Of a stretch of 64,000 nt of DNA, positions 24,488 through 36,492 are shown one piece after another. Position 1 is the first letter of the stretch. Each line of letters starts with the position of its first letter. Below the pieces are notes generated by a model. That model was given only the letters and a program-made list of their open reading frames with translations. It ran no database searches and had not been told where the DNA came from. The position numbers and the translations under genes were made by a program. Source of the stretch: Colletotrichum lupini (lineage: Eukaryota > Ascomycota > Sordariomycetes > Glomerellales > Glomerellaceae); NCBI RefSeq assembly GCF_023278565.1, contig NC_064672.1, positions 7,812,001 to 7,876,000 on the forward strand. Direction: 5' to 3'.

Positions 24488-26123
24488 ATGTCGTCACCAG
24501 CCGCCATGGACCCCGCCGCGGCGGAAGCGGCTGCTGCTGCTGCTCAAGCAGCTATGCAATCATTCACAATAGAGGCGTGGACCCTCTTGATAGTCGGCAT
24601 TCTTTTTACTATGTTAAGGACCTACGCTAGGGTCAGGTCTGTAGGCTTCAAAGGTCTTCAAGCGGATGACTATCTTGTTTGGATCGGTGCGGTCAGTCCT
24701 TCAGGCTTTGCCCGCATACGGACCTTAAAAGTTGACATCTTTTGGTGCTTACAGATATTCTATGCCATTGAGACTGCGCTGGCGCATTCTGTCGGGGCTG
24801 TCGCGAAGGGTATGGCGAATAATGCCATGACGGATGAGCAACGAGCAGCTCTATCCCCAGACAGCGAGGAGTATCAACTGAGGTAAGAATATCGCATTCT
24901 TGATAAGTCGTCTTACTTATCTAGAATTACTCCAGGGTGGTCGGCTCCATTATTCAGCTATGTGGATGGTCAAGTTACTCGGTCTTATTGTGGTCGCTCA
25001 AGGCATCACTGCTGGTGTTCTATTTACGGCTGACTGTAAGTGTGCAACTCGGATCATCCGTTCAACTCCGCCGGTATTGACTATTCAAGGCCGGCCTGGG
25101 TCGTGGCTACCAGCTTCGCATCTACTGTGGTTTCGGGTTTCTAGTCATCAGTTGGATCGTCGTCATCATGAATCTCTTCCTCGCTTGTCGCCCCTTTCAC
25201 AAGAACTGGCAGATCAATCCTGACCCTGGGAGTAAGATTTCTCTCGAGCCACATTTTGGTGCAAGGAACCTATACTGACATGACCATATCACAGATGTTT
25301 GCCAACCGGCCATTTCCAACCAAGTTGTTTGGGTTTACTTGGCGTTCAATGTGTCTACGGATCTTTACCTCTTGTCTATCCCTTTGCCGATGCTGTGGCA
25401 AGCAAGACTCAAACCTATCAAGAAATGGGGTTTGCTGTTTCTCTTTAGCGGTGGACTGTTTGTTGTTGTCTGCGCAACCCTGCGTTGTATCTTGATTGTC
25501 ACAGTGAGTATCCCTATTTACTGTTCCACCTGAACTCTTACTTATCTTTTACTACCCAGGACCCTCAGAACGGTGCACAGCTCGCCGGATCATGGGCTGT
25601 TCGTGAGACATTCGTCGCCGTCATCACCGCCAACCTGCCTATGGTGTTCTCGATCATCAAGTTATGGCTGGGGCCCGTCTTCGGCTCTCTTCTTACTTCG
25701 CTCCGATCATCCCAAAAGCTTACCGATGCGACACCGAAAGAAATACGCACTTTCGGGGCCGGTAGCAACCAAAGCTGGCGGGGTCGCGGACCCCCTTCAG
25801 CATATCCAATCACCAATATCACCTTCAACGAGAGTGAAGAGCGCATGGTGAACGAGTACAAGATGCAAGACGTCAAGACCTGGGGTGATCCCCATGCCGA
25901 TAGTACTAGCGGAACCACGAGATCAAACAGCGTCCGAAGAAGTCACAGCAATCGGCGGAAGAATACTGATATCCGAAAGGATGTAGAAGTCGCCATCACT
26001 ACAGAGTACATGCCGCCGGCGAAAGACGCTGAGGGCAATGTCAAGGCTCTGTCGCCAAGAACCTTCACCTTTGCCAGAGGGCCGAAGAGACAATCTGTGA
26101 ATAATCCTGGCAATCAGATATGA
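24488..26123 (+). CDS. Rhodopsin-domain (PTH11-like) seven-helix membrane protein A
   Basis: Six exons (24488-24691, 24755-24882, 24936-25035, 25090-25231, 25295-25503, 25560-26123) give 448 aa with all phases closing. An Ala-rich N-terminus is followed by hydrophobic helices and family landmarks: ADDYLVWIGA, WSLKASLLVFYLRLT, CGFGFLVISWIVVIMNLFLACRP and LYLLSIPLPMLW. The C-terminal cytosolic tail of about 150 residues is Ser/Arg-rich (SNSVRRSHSNRRKN). Fungal proteins of this domain are putative receptors or membrane scaffolds; PTH11 itself acts in surface sensing during plant infection. A relative occurs at 33438-34938. The ligand is unknown. Confidence 0.9.
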
Positions 26124-26721
26124 TGGATGGCGATCCAAAGGAATGATAATGTTGAAGCGGATATCGTAGCTAATTCCCTATGTAAAAATGTTATACCCTA
26201 ATCACCCGAGTATGAGTTCATGGCCAATGAAAAGTTTGTTGATTTAGGCATCTGTATTGGAAGTAGGGACCGGGTACTATTTGCTGTAAAGGTGCATGGC
26301 GTGCAGAATGTGGAAGCCTTGACTAGGCATCTATCAATGTAGCATACCTGATCCGTACCCCCCTTACCTTATCTCAATACCCAAAGCTTCCGTACAAGTT
26401 TCCAAGATGAAAGATTTTGTTGTTTCACCGCAATATTTGCAAGTCGTCTGCCTGGTTGCTTGGGCGACAGAATCCAGGCAGCGACTTTTGGAGGCCATAG
26501 TGCTCCTCACCCCTCGTTTCCCTCCTGGATTCAGCACACCAGCACAGAAGACCCACTGAGACGAGATGCGAACATTTTAACGACGAGTGAAGAAGACTGA
26601 ACTTCACGAGATATAAGTCCCAGAGTCTCAAATACAATGTGAAATATTCTTAAAGTCAGAGAGTTCCATTGGGAATTCTTCTTATTTTACAGTACACGAT
26701 TGACGCTGCACATTAATCGTC
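26124..26721. other. Intergenic, no gene seen
   Basis: About 0.6 kb separating the rhodopsin-domain gene from the kinesin gene, both on the plus strand. It contains the 3' flank of the former and the promoter of the latter. No additional gene is seen. Confidence 0.45.
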
Positions 26722-28737
26722 ATGGATGAATATCACATCAAACATACGTCCTGGTACCAGGCCTCCGTTGAGGCCTTCAGCGCCAAAGTAGCCAAGAAAG
26801 ACTTGGCCGGTGCACAGGATCCGAACACCACCTCGAACCCGGACATGATCGTGGCAGCTCGACTTCGGCCAATTTTGGAGGATGAAGCGTCCGCAGGCCT
26901 TATCCGTGGCGTCTTCTCGAGGCCCAACAACAACGGCGCCGTAGACATCCACCAAATCCGAAAGCACATCAAGCCCCTGGGACCTCCCACGCTTACGGTA
27001 AGCAACGACTTGCTCCCCGCAGCTTCAGACATCGTGATCTAAATTGACCACGTTTCGACAGACAACTTCAGTACAGCTCGATAAAGCCTATGGCCCAGAT
27101 GATACATCTGAGCAGATTTACCGAGATCTGGTTGAGCCTTTGGTTCCTTGGGCATGGAGCGGCGGCGTCAGCACCGTGTTCGCCTATGGCCAGACTGGCT
27201 CTGGCAAAACCTTCACAGTCAGCGAGATTGAGCAGCTGGTCGCAAAGTCTCTCATGAGCGGCGGTTTGGAGGGAGAGCGGAAAGTGTATGCGTGCATCAT
27301 TGAGCTGGCTGGCAACTCTTCTTTTGGTATGTCGAATTACATCTCCCTTTACTTATTTCGCCTAATATGATGCTCTAGACCTCCTGAACTCTCGGAAACC
27401 AATCTCCGTTTTGGAAGATTCTTTCGGTGTCACACAGCTTGCCGGTGCCCTGGAACACGAAATCACCGAAGCAGCCGCCCTGCTTGAGCTCATAGAAAAG
27501 GCAGCAACCTTCCGCCGCACGGCGTCAACGTTCAAGAATGACGCATCATCTCGCTCTCACGCCATTTGTCGCATCCGTATCGAAAGTCCCATACCGACAG
27601 CCGAAGACGGACTCCTCTACCTTATCGACCTGGCAGGCTCAGAAGCCGCCCGGGACATTGCCAATCACACACCCGACCGCATGAAAGAGGCCCGGGAGAT
27701 CAACACCAGCCTCTCGGTGCTGAAGGACTGTATCAGGGGCAGAGCAACTGTCGATGTGGCTTCTCTGACGGGCAAGACAAAGAGCCCGACGTATATACCA
27801 TTCCGGCAGAGTTCCCTCACCAAGATTCTGAAGCACGTTTTTGATCCCGTGGGGAGACGTAGCTGCAAGACTGTCGTGCTTGCCTGCGTCAATCCCAGTC
27901 TTCCAGATGCTGGCGCTGGCAAAAACACCTTGAAATATGCCGAGATGTTGCGGGTGTTGCTACCCAAGGCCAAGGCTCAGTCCTATGACCCCGAGATGCC
28001 TGCGACTTGGGACAATGAACGGTTAAAGACCTGGATCGATGCCAACGTGAGTTCATTCTCGAGACCGACCACTAAAAAAAGCTGACCTGTTGCAGTCTGG
28101 AAACCCTGCCATTTCTGGCGAGCTCGTCGCGCCCACCGAGACTGGTTCGCTGCTCCTCCGCCTCCCCGCGCCCGAATTCCTCGCCCGCTGTTTGAAGAGT
28201 CCAGGAGTCGATGAAGATCAAGCTCGCGCCTTTCACGCCAAATTCTGGCGTTTGCATATCGATTCGCAAAAGTCGGCCGGGAAGAAGACGGAAAGCAAGA
28301 GCGAAGCGGAGCCTGCCAAGGGGAAGGGCCGTAAGACAGCCATGAACCAGGAAATGCTGTCCTCTAGCGTAGACCCGGATGCCAAGGCAAATGACGTCCC
28401 TTTCAAAGAGCGCATACGACCTGGAATGGTAGTGCGCTGGAGTCCACCTTCGACGTTTCCCATGGGCCTTCCTGGGCTGAACATGCTTGTCATTCTATGT
28501 CCTCAATTGGCTGTCGGACCAACTGTGAGGGATCTGACTGGTGACTTGGTCAACAGGTCAGGCTTTACTTCGACGAGGGGAACCAAGTATCTCTGCGCAA
28601 TGGTCCTCCCTGGCTTCATGGCTGAATCATATGAGCTGAGCATGTGGCGTCAGGTAGTGGTAGATGTGGAACAGATGGAAGCAGAGGTTCTTCTAGAGTA
28701 TGATTCGGGAACCAGATATTATCACATTACCTTGTGA
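26722..28737 (+). CDS. Divergent kinesin motor protein
   Basis: Four exons (26722-26997, 27062-27326, 27379-28046, 28096-28737) give 616 aa. The motor starts near residue 40 (MIVAARLRPI) and has the P-loop GQTGSGKT, switch I-like NDASSRSHAICRI, switch II LIDLAGSE and the terminal NTLKYAEMLRVL. A C-terminal module of about 210 residues follows without an obvious coiled coil. The arrangement, with ARLRP and NTLKYAEMLR, is closest in memory to kinesin-13 microtubule depolymerases, but the sequence is divergent and the neck and family-specific loops were not confirmed. It would act on cytoplasmic or spindle microtubules. Confidence 0.88.
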
Positions 28738-28804
28738 TTAAATCAATCACATGTTTTTGGATCTTCCAGCTAATGATGGCCAATTACCACTACCGCTCTC
28801 TTTT

Positions 28805-30683
28805 CTAGTAATACATTTGACTCTGCATGACACTTGCCAAATACGTTGTCTGCCGCAGACGATAATCATCCACTTCGATGAATGACATAGACCATGGATC
28901 GCTATTAGCGTTGAAAACGAAATTAGAGCCGGTCTTGTTCGACTTCTCGGCAGTCCACGCCGGCCACATAGGGGTATTGGGGACTGAAATGAATTGCGTT
29001 AGCAGATGATCAGGGTTTGCAAGTGAGGAAGAAGCCTAGTATACCTCCATGATTATTCGGGTTGAGATCCGATACGAAAGACGCCCATGTCCTACCCATG
29101 AGCTTTGATGCCGTCGCAAACTGTAACTCGCCAAGGGTTTCTTCGTCAAGAGCGTCGAATATGAAAGAGATATCCATGGAATGGTGAGATCCCAGGCGAG
29201 GAGTGGTGCTTGGAGGCAACAGGTTGACACGAGCTGAATAGGCTTCCGCGCCAGCAGCGGCCCAGGCCTTCAGCGTCATACGCCTGGAAGTAGTCTCAAC
29301 GACATCAGTATGGAACTCGACTCCGCGTTTCCACTGAGATCCGTACAGCTGATTGTCTTCAGCAGTCGGACTGTACCCGGCCGGAAGCCCAGTACCGTTG
29401 GTGTTGGGATACAGTCGCTCAATAGCAGAGACAGTTGAGCCATCTGGACCCCCTGCTGCGACCAGAGCCCTAAAGTCGTCATCCGTGTCCAACTTTCCGC
29501 CAAACATAAAGGCGGTTGCCTCGTCGGTGGTGGCGGAGTACATGATTGGCACATGGACGAAATGGCCCTTTTCGAGAGACGCAATTGGCCCGTCTTGGAG
29601 GAAATCGCCATCGACCTGAGTCAGCCAAGGACCAAGACCTGTGCCCGAGAACACCGGCGTGGCGCTCACGTTCAGGGCGGCGGAAATGACCCTTACGGGC
29701 AAGTTGCGAAGACATTCGAGCGGACTGGCTGCTTCGGAGCAAGAAGTCGTTTCTGTCAGGTTCCGGTAGAGATTTCGGGTGTAGGCAGCTGGGTCCTTCA
29801 CGTTATAGGGCCACTTCTCGGCCATGCCGCCGCTCTGCATGATCGCGCCTTGGAACAGGCCGTCATCTCTGCCTCCGTAGGCAATGAGTTGTTGGCCGAC
29901 AGACAAGCCTCCGGCGCTCTGACCAAAAATTGTAACACGGCGCGGGTCGCCGCCGAAGAAGGCAATGTTTTCTTGGATCCAGTGGAGGGCCAGGCGCTGG
30001 TCCCGCAGACCGTTGTTGGCGCTGCCGTTGGCTTTCACCCCGTCAGACCCCCAGAGGAACCCAAACGCCGAAAGTCTGTGATTGATGGAAACGGCTATGA
30101 GAGGCTTCTGTGCTGCAGAGGCCTGGTTCACAAAGTTTGTGAGGTTGTTATCTCTGGACGAACCTGCGTATAGGCCGCCGCTACGGTGGCAAATTAGTTC
30201 ATCATTGTTCAGACAAGAGTGTTGTGGGATATCATTAAACTCACCCATGAATCCACACAGCGACAGGAAGGAGTCCGGTACTGTCGAAGCTGCTCGGGCG
30301 GATGACGTTGAGTGACAGACAGTCTTCAGACATTGGGTGGCTAGGAGGAGCCTAGAGGTTTGGTTAGTACCAATGACTCAAGCCGAGAGGTTGGCAGACA
30401 GGTCTGCGCTCACGATGTATTGCATGCAAATGTCTCCATACTCTGTCGCAGGGCGAGTGCCATTCCACGTTGAGTCGATGCTTTGAGGTGCCTTGAAGCG
30501 GAGGTTGCCAGTAGGAGGTTGTGCATATGGAACGCCAAGGAAAACATCCTGCTCATAGCTGGGAAGAGACAAGCCCTCATAGGAGCCGTTCAACACATTC
30601 ACCGTTGGTCCTGCAGAAACATCATGAGCGAGCAGAAGGATAATCGACAGAGCCGCCAGAAAGCCAACTCCAGAGTGCATCAT
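28805..30683 (-). CDS. Secreted type-B carboxylesterase/lipase
   Basis: Four exons (30683-30414, 30351-30245, 30180-29045, 28983-28805) give 563 aa. The start is one of two adjacent ATGs before a hydrophobic signal peptide (LAALSIILLLAHDVSA). Conserved blocks are FLGVPYAQPP, SEDCLSLNV, the oxyanion stretch HGGGLYAG-like at exons 2/3, and the nucleophile elbow FGQSAGG with Ser213. The usual Glu of GESAG is Gln here. The likely acid and His lie in the later TTDEAT region and in RLGSHHSMDISFIF. The family hydrolyses carboxylic esters outside the cell. Its stop is 67 bp from the convergent kinesin stop, so the two transcripts probably overlap. Confidence 0.93.
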
Positions 30684-31522
30684 GATGAAGGCCAAGCGCC
30701 GGTCATGAGACTAACAGCAGAGCATACACTGCAAGCCCAGTCAAAGCGTGCTTCCAAGTCCTGTAGGTTGACACTAGTGCCCGCGCCCTCTCAAAAGCAC
30801 CTCGCCTTGGCTCACTGACGTCTTATAGCAGACAGCGTCCGTATTGATGTGACTCGAGCCATTTACCCGATATTCTGATGACGAGGGCCAGGCTTCCGAT
30901 GATAAGGCACCAGTAATATGTCGATAAGGTCCACATTGCCGCGCGGGGCTTGGTGACATTGCGGGGACCGGTGACAGACAGCCGATCATGGATGGGAATG
31001 GAGAAATCGGCACTTTTGTTGGGCATGGTAGTTGATAGCTAATCAGATGATAACATATTGGTAATTCCTGGGATCTAGAAAGCCACACATCGACTGCCTC
31101 TTGAGCGGATACAACCAGCGATGTGAACGTTGTGGAGGATCCTCGATTCCGACGTCGTCATCGCACCAAGCGAAGATGAGGGAAACGAAAGCCTTCGAGG
31201 GCCAAATTCGTATTCTCTCGTCAGCTCTCATGTCGCAAAGATCTGTCGTGGGACAGACCGTAGATGGTCCAAAACTGAATGCATCAGAACCTGTCTCCGT
31301 CAGCTTTTGGCTTCTAGCCCCCACCGACACCACAAGGCAGCTGTGATTCGTGCGAACATCGCAGCGAGCTGAAGATGAATCAATGTAGATTGGTGGCGAT
31401 GCGGCAAGTCTATGCGCTCTCTATACAAAAGGCTCCTCCATGATGATTATGCGCTGCTCTGGATTTCAATCCAACTCTCTTGAATCCGGTAAATCAATAT
31501 CGACAAGTCGTTGGGTTTCCCT
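30684..31522. other. Intergenic, no gene seen
   Basis: About 0.84 kb between the esterase start and the FAD synthetase 3' end, both on the minus strand. Frames of 80-110 codons on both strands have no domain. It probably carries the esterase promoter. Confidence 0.45.
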
Positions 31523-32781
31523 TCATCTATCGCGACCTAATCTCTCTTCATCGTCTTCCGTAAGCTCGTACGCAGGTCGGAAGCCCGCACCGTTCTGTCC
31601 TTCAGTCTTCAGCTGAGGGTTGGGATGAGTATCTTGCGTTCCGCCTAAACTCGTGTAGCCCTTGAAGATGTCAGTCACCCAATGTTGGGTTCTCTGAACC
31701 AATCATCTTACCTGATCATATAGAGGACAGTATGGTATTTCTAAATGTCGGATGAACTAGAGTTCGGTCAGTATCCTTATAACAGTAACAATTAAGGCCC
31801 ATAACGCCACTGTAGCAAAGGCCCGGCATAATGTGTCAACTCACTGCCCAAATTTCGGCTGCGTAGAAGTGTCAGCAAGCAATTACACAACAACATGACA
31901 GGGGTGGTTACGAACCATAATGCCAGTCGATCACAGGATGCACCCGCATAAAGGCAGGCCACCCGGAGTCCGTGGGGTCAAAATCTGTCAACTTCTCGCC
32001 GTGGGGGTCTGTCCTCCTCGTCCCTACGAAGATGGCTTTTACGGTTGGTCTGTCTGCTAGGTATGCCTCGAGTCCATCTTTCATTGACATGGCATATCGT
32101 TTTACGTCTAAATGGTATTCGGCGCTGGTGGTTTCGACAAAATCGTCAACTTCGGCGAATGGGTGCTTCGATACGATGTACACTGCCTGAAATTCAGGAG
32201 GGAAGGAAGTCGTGCCGTTCGACCCGTTCGTTTGGGAGGCTTTCGGGAGAGAAGGGTATCGACGTGCTAGGGCGGCGAGGAGTATGATCAGGAGTACGAG
32301 GCCTGTCAAAGTGGTATGTCAGCATCATACGCCAGGCTAGGACAAATGACGGTATGCGACAGTAAATGCGGTGCCATGTCTCGATCCGAAAGATTCGCAA
32401 CGTCGCAGGGAACATGTCGAGAATGCAAGATGTGAGCACGTACAGTCTTTTCCTCCATTGTAGGAGATTGAAATCTGTTCCAGGCTGCCTCGGCGCATTA
32501 GCAACCCATGCGGACACAATTAAGAGCTGACGTGGCGTGTCACGCATCACGCACCTGTATCTTGCCAACGCCTCGTCAACGACCCCCATTGACGCGCGCA
32601 GCTGCTTTTGAACATTGCGCAGAACATCCGTCGTCTGGTCATCCGCTAAGAAAGCGTCGACCTTATCCTTCAGCTCTTGGCACACTTCCTGGAAACTCCG
32701 CGGGGACGACTCGGATGAGTGGGGTTTGGCGGGGTAACCGTTGGCAGCCGCGGCAGTGTGCTCGCCGTTCCCGTTTGACAT
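31523..32781 (-). CDS. FAD1: FAD synthetase (FMN adenylyltransferase), frameshifted near the 3' end
   Basis: Transfers AMP from ATP to FMN to make FAD; essential and single-copy in yeast. Six exons: 32781-32555, 32484-32444, 32302-31916, 31858-31845 (only 14 nt), 31756-31712 and 31661 onward. The PAPS-reductase-like core is clear: ISYNGGKDC (residues 80-90), IFVGTRRTDPHG, HPVIDWHYAEIWA, IPYCPLYDQGYTSLGG. In the last exon an AAA run at about 31619-31622 carries one more A than the conserved frame allows. Translation as written stops at 31602-31604 (257 aa). The family C-terminus (FRPAYELTEDDEERLGR) continues in another frame to 31523 (about 284 aa). Either a base-call error or a true truncation; the lost segment includes Arg residues conserved in the family. 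Confidence 0.85.
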
Positions 32782-33437
32782 TGTGCGGATGGCTTCGAGA
32801 CTGCTTAGATCGGCGATTGTGGAATACCAGGGAGATGAAGAGTGTCGTCAAGAGCCAATGTGGCAGAGGGACAGGCGTACGGGCGGGAGGAGTGGAATAG
32901 GGCGGAAAGTTATCGACTTCGGTGTCCTGTCGGAGACGGCGATGGCGGGGACGTGCGGGCGGGCGACACTTGCCATTTTGCCGGCTTATCTAAGACCTCC
33001 AATGCCTCGGACTGCCCACCGCCTTCTATTGGAGGTTTAGCGCAGCACGTGCAGATCAACTTATCAGGTCTAGCGGCCCGCCCGGAACCGAGACCCCGAA
33101 AAACGCAGGTGCGCCGAGGCCACATGTTCCTGACTCGGTAGCTTTCTTCAGGGTCCACTTGGCCCACCGTGTCCACCTCGGACTTGCCCTTCTCATTCTG
33201 GAAACAATATGGAAGGAACCCTGATGCCTGCCACCTATCACCATTCCTTCTTCTTCCATTGTAACCTGTGTCCTTCAATTTGATGTTATTCACAAGTTGC
33301 TACTGCATCACTTTTCAAAGACTTGTTGCTCTGGCTCTGTTCTGCTACCCTGGTATGACTGCTTTGATCTAATGATCCCCAACGCCTTGCTAAACAAACC
33401 GGCCCCCCTATTCTCTCCATCATTAGCGCCACTCTCC
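32782..33437. other. Intergenic, no gene seen
   Basis: About 0.66 kb between the FAD synthetase start and the second rhodopsin-domain gene's stop, both on the minus strand. Overlapping frames on both strands lack domains. It likely holds the FAD synthetase promoter. Confidence 0.45.
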
Positions 33438-34938
33438 TCACTGCTCGTTGGATGATCCTGATAACGGCCGGGACCGAGGAAGAAGCCTTGCAGGGCTGGT
33501 ATAAGACCTCGGAGGCGGGCTCAATGGTGTGACGAGCTCTTCATCTAGCGGCCCAAACACGTCAGATCCATCATCCGACTCTCCAGCCGGCATCGCTGGA
33601 GTGATGTCTGTCACAATAGTCAACCCATGAATGTTCCCCTTGTGGTTGTAGGGCGCTTCTGGTGGCATTTCCGGCTCCATGTTCGCCTCAAAGCCCATCT
33701 CCATGTCAACATCAAGATCCATCGCCGTTGTATTTTGGATGCTTTGCTGACTGTGGCTCCCGAATGTTCCCCCATTGATCCGCTTGTGAGATAGTTTCGC
33801 CTCAGCGCTTGCTTCAGATCGTTGTCGGTTGTAATATTGCGAGCAAGTAGATCTCGGAGACCGAAGCAGAGGCCGAAGTGTCGGTATGCAAGCGCAAATC
33901 ACGGCGCAGCAGAGCTCAACCTCGGACCAGATCAGGGATGGAATCACATCCCACGTCACATCAGCTGTGAATACATGAGTAAGAGTAGACATCCTGACAA
34001 CAGAGATGGCCGTCGTGCTGAAATCAAAGAATCAGTAAGAGCAATGCTTCATCGGAACATTAATCACGAACTCACATGAATCCAACGCCAAATGTAACAA
34101 TCAGCGCAGCCTTTTGAGCTCGTTTCAAATTCAAGCTGCTCAAAAGCGGAATCGGCATGAAGAATATGATCATGTCGGTCACCAAGTGAACTGCAGCTGT
34201 TGCCATCCACCACGCCCCCTGGTCGTAACGCTCAAACTCGAAGGTGTCGCCTCTCCAACCTGGTGCGCTGATAACGACGGATGACACCACTACGGCAATA
34301 CCAAACACCGCAATAAAGCCTAGCATTACGTCGCAAACAAGACAAAACGTGGGATGAGCAAATACTCGTCGGTACAAAAGGAGTAAAGCTATCTTCACGA
34401 AAATGAAGGTAATGTGGTATGATAAAGTTGCAGCGATCGTTGCCTGTAGCGAGTGTTAGCATGGCAGATTCCTAAATTCATATTCACAATCTACAAGAAC
34501 CAACTCACCCTGCGACCAGTCTGCTGTACTTCAATGGGAACTGTCCAGACATGCATCCCAAGCCCAAATATGGTGCCTTTCCAATCGTTAGTCAAAGTCT
34601 TCTCCCTCGTGTTGTCATGGATTCAAGAAACTCACATATCGAAAAGACAAGACCAGTGAGTACTGTCAAAGCCTAGTACAGCTTAATTAGCGTCTGGCTT
34701 TTCCAATACTCTGGAATTCAGAGTCTGATAGGACGCAAGTGCTTAGGTATGAGACGACGAGGAGAGTGTCGTCCAAACCCCATTTCTTCAACACCACGGC
34801 CCTCACATAGACACGTAGGGCGACAAAAATCAATGCAATTCCGAGAAACCCTGCAGTCATGCCAATGAGCAATGGAGCTCTTGTGGCGTCCGTGTATGGC
34901 GGGGTTGGATCCCCTCGTGTGAAGCTTTCATTGTGCAT
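33438..34938 (-). CDS. Rhodopsin-domain (PTH11-like) seven-helix membrane protein B
   Basis: Five exons (34938-34735, 34672-34636, 34576-34509, 34443-34076, 34017-33438) give 418 aa. Landmarks are an extracellular N-terminus (MHNESFTRGDPTPPY), the first helix ending in ALRVYVRAVVLKKWGLDD, FVKIALLLLYRRVF, APGWRGDTF, WWMATAAVHLVTDMIIFFMPIPLL and SEVELCCAVICACIPTLRPLL. These match the same fungal family as protein A at 24488-26123, but the two are not close copies. The first donor, GTCCTA, is weak; it was chosen because it alone keeps the phase. The tail is Ser/Pro-rich and cytosolic. Role unknown, possibly sensing at the plasma membrane. Confidence 0.87.
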
Positions 34939-36492
34939 GGCGACTTCTTGTCAATTCTCCCGTCCCTATCGATGGAGCTTCTGTAACGGACGGCCTTCGA
35001 ATAGACGTGGTTTTCCAGAACTTTGGACTCGGATGGCTTTCGAGGTCGACATTGAACACGAAACACTGGATCAATTCGTCAAGTCGTTGCGGAAACTGGA
35101 AACTAAATGCCAGGGTGCCACGGGACACATGGCCCGGGATCTCGCACGTTAAAGACAATGGAATGTAGAGAGATTCATGGAACGCCAAAAGGTAGACACT
35201 AACAATGAAAGCTTGCCATGTCCGGCGATCCTGAACTACCGAGGAAACAACATCTCAAGTATCATCACCGCATGCGGTCACGCCACGATGTTCTTCAGCC
35301 GCCACAACGCAGACGGCTGGGATCCTTAAAATCCACAGGCCCAGAGCCGACTCCTTGCGACCACAATTCGGGGCCAATGTGTGTGGATGAACAGTTAGCC
35401 ATTGATGCCGTAGGCTTACATGGCGATTTCAGGCGACCTATTGGGGGCGGCTATAGACATCGAACGCCACACTTTTGCTCCCATTGAAGAATTTGGCTAA
35501 TCTATGGCCTATTGTTTCGGACTTTTCGTTGGGACTGGAAACGAGGGAGCACAAAGCCACCGGCGCACTTCCCCGAGCTCTTTCGGCGAGTGTTACAGGC
35601 ATTAGTCGAGTGTTGTAGAGGATCTGCGCTTCCGGTAAACCGGATACGATTCACTACCAATCAGCCCGTGTGTCCTGCACGCACTCGCGGTACTATCCGC
35701 TGCAAGAAGACAACCTCCAGGCTGGAAAAGCCCGAGGCGGGGAGCCTTCAAGCCACATGTATTGATTCTTTCACGTGCAAATCTTCCACCGTGGCAAACC
35801 TTCCATGTTGCCGTGCAGACCTGTTGAATCATGAGTCTTAAAGCATTCGGAGCTCTCATGTTTGTGGTCTTTGCTGGTAACCTTTCGGGCTAAAACAGTT
35901 GGTTTTAAGACAGTTTCGCAATTGATACAGGTGATGGGTCACAGCAAGGACTGCAGGTCGCAAATGTACTTGTCGGCACCGTTTTGCCGAAACACGAACG
36001 TGATAGCTTGAATGTATTGAAGATTACTGAGCTGGAGCAATACTAGTAAGATGATCTACCTGTCTCGCCAGGCGTTTCTCTACGCCTCAAGTGAAGATGT
36101 TACTGAACTTCGATGGGGGCCGCAGCTTCAAAGGATCTGTCACAATAGCTCGGTCGCTCAAGGGACGCCACATCGACCGACGCGTCTTGACTTAATGACA
36201 AGCGGGTGCTAGATGTCTTTGGCAAGGCCTGTTCCAATTCCGGAACCTCACCAAGCGTATGAAAATAAGCTGATCATATCAGCCAATTACCCCAACGTTG
36301 TCTCCTTGATAGCCAACTTTGATAGTGTACGGAAGTGGCATTATCGGGACACTGATGATTCAGGGTTGCAATGAAGGGCACAGGTCCAGGAATATGAGGC
36401 TTCAATATCAGAGGATCGCTTTCATTTAGTTCATGATGTAGAATATGTACAGAAAAGATGCATGCTTGTGCATAGATATTTCATGGACTTTT
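34939..36492. other. Long intergenic region, no gene seen
   Basis: About 1.55 kb between the rhodopsin-domain gene start and the GH43-like stop. Two plus-strand frames (35218-35487 and 35512-35841) show no domain and overlap antisense frames, so neither was accepted. Confidence 0.45.

Noticed and set aside
35218..35841. Two plus-strand frames in the intergenic region
   Set aside because: No recognisable features, and antisense frames of equal length overlap them.
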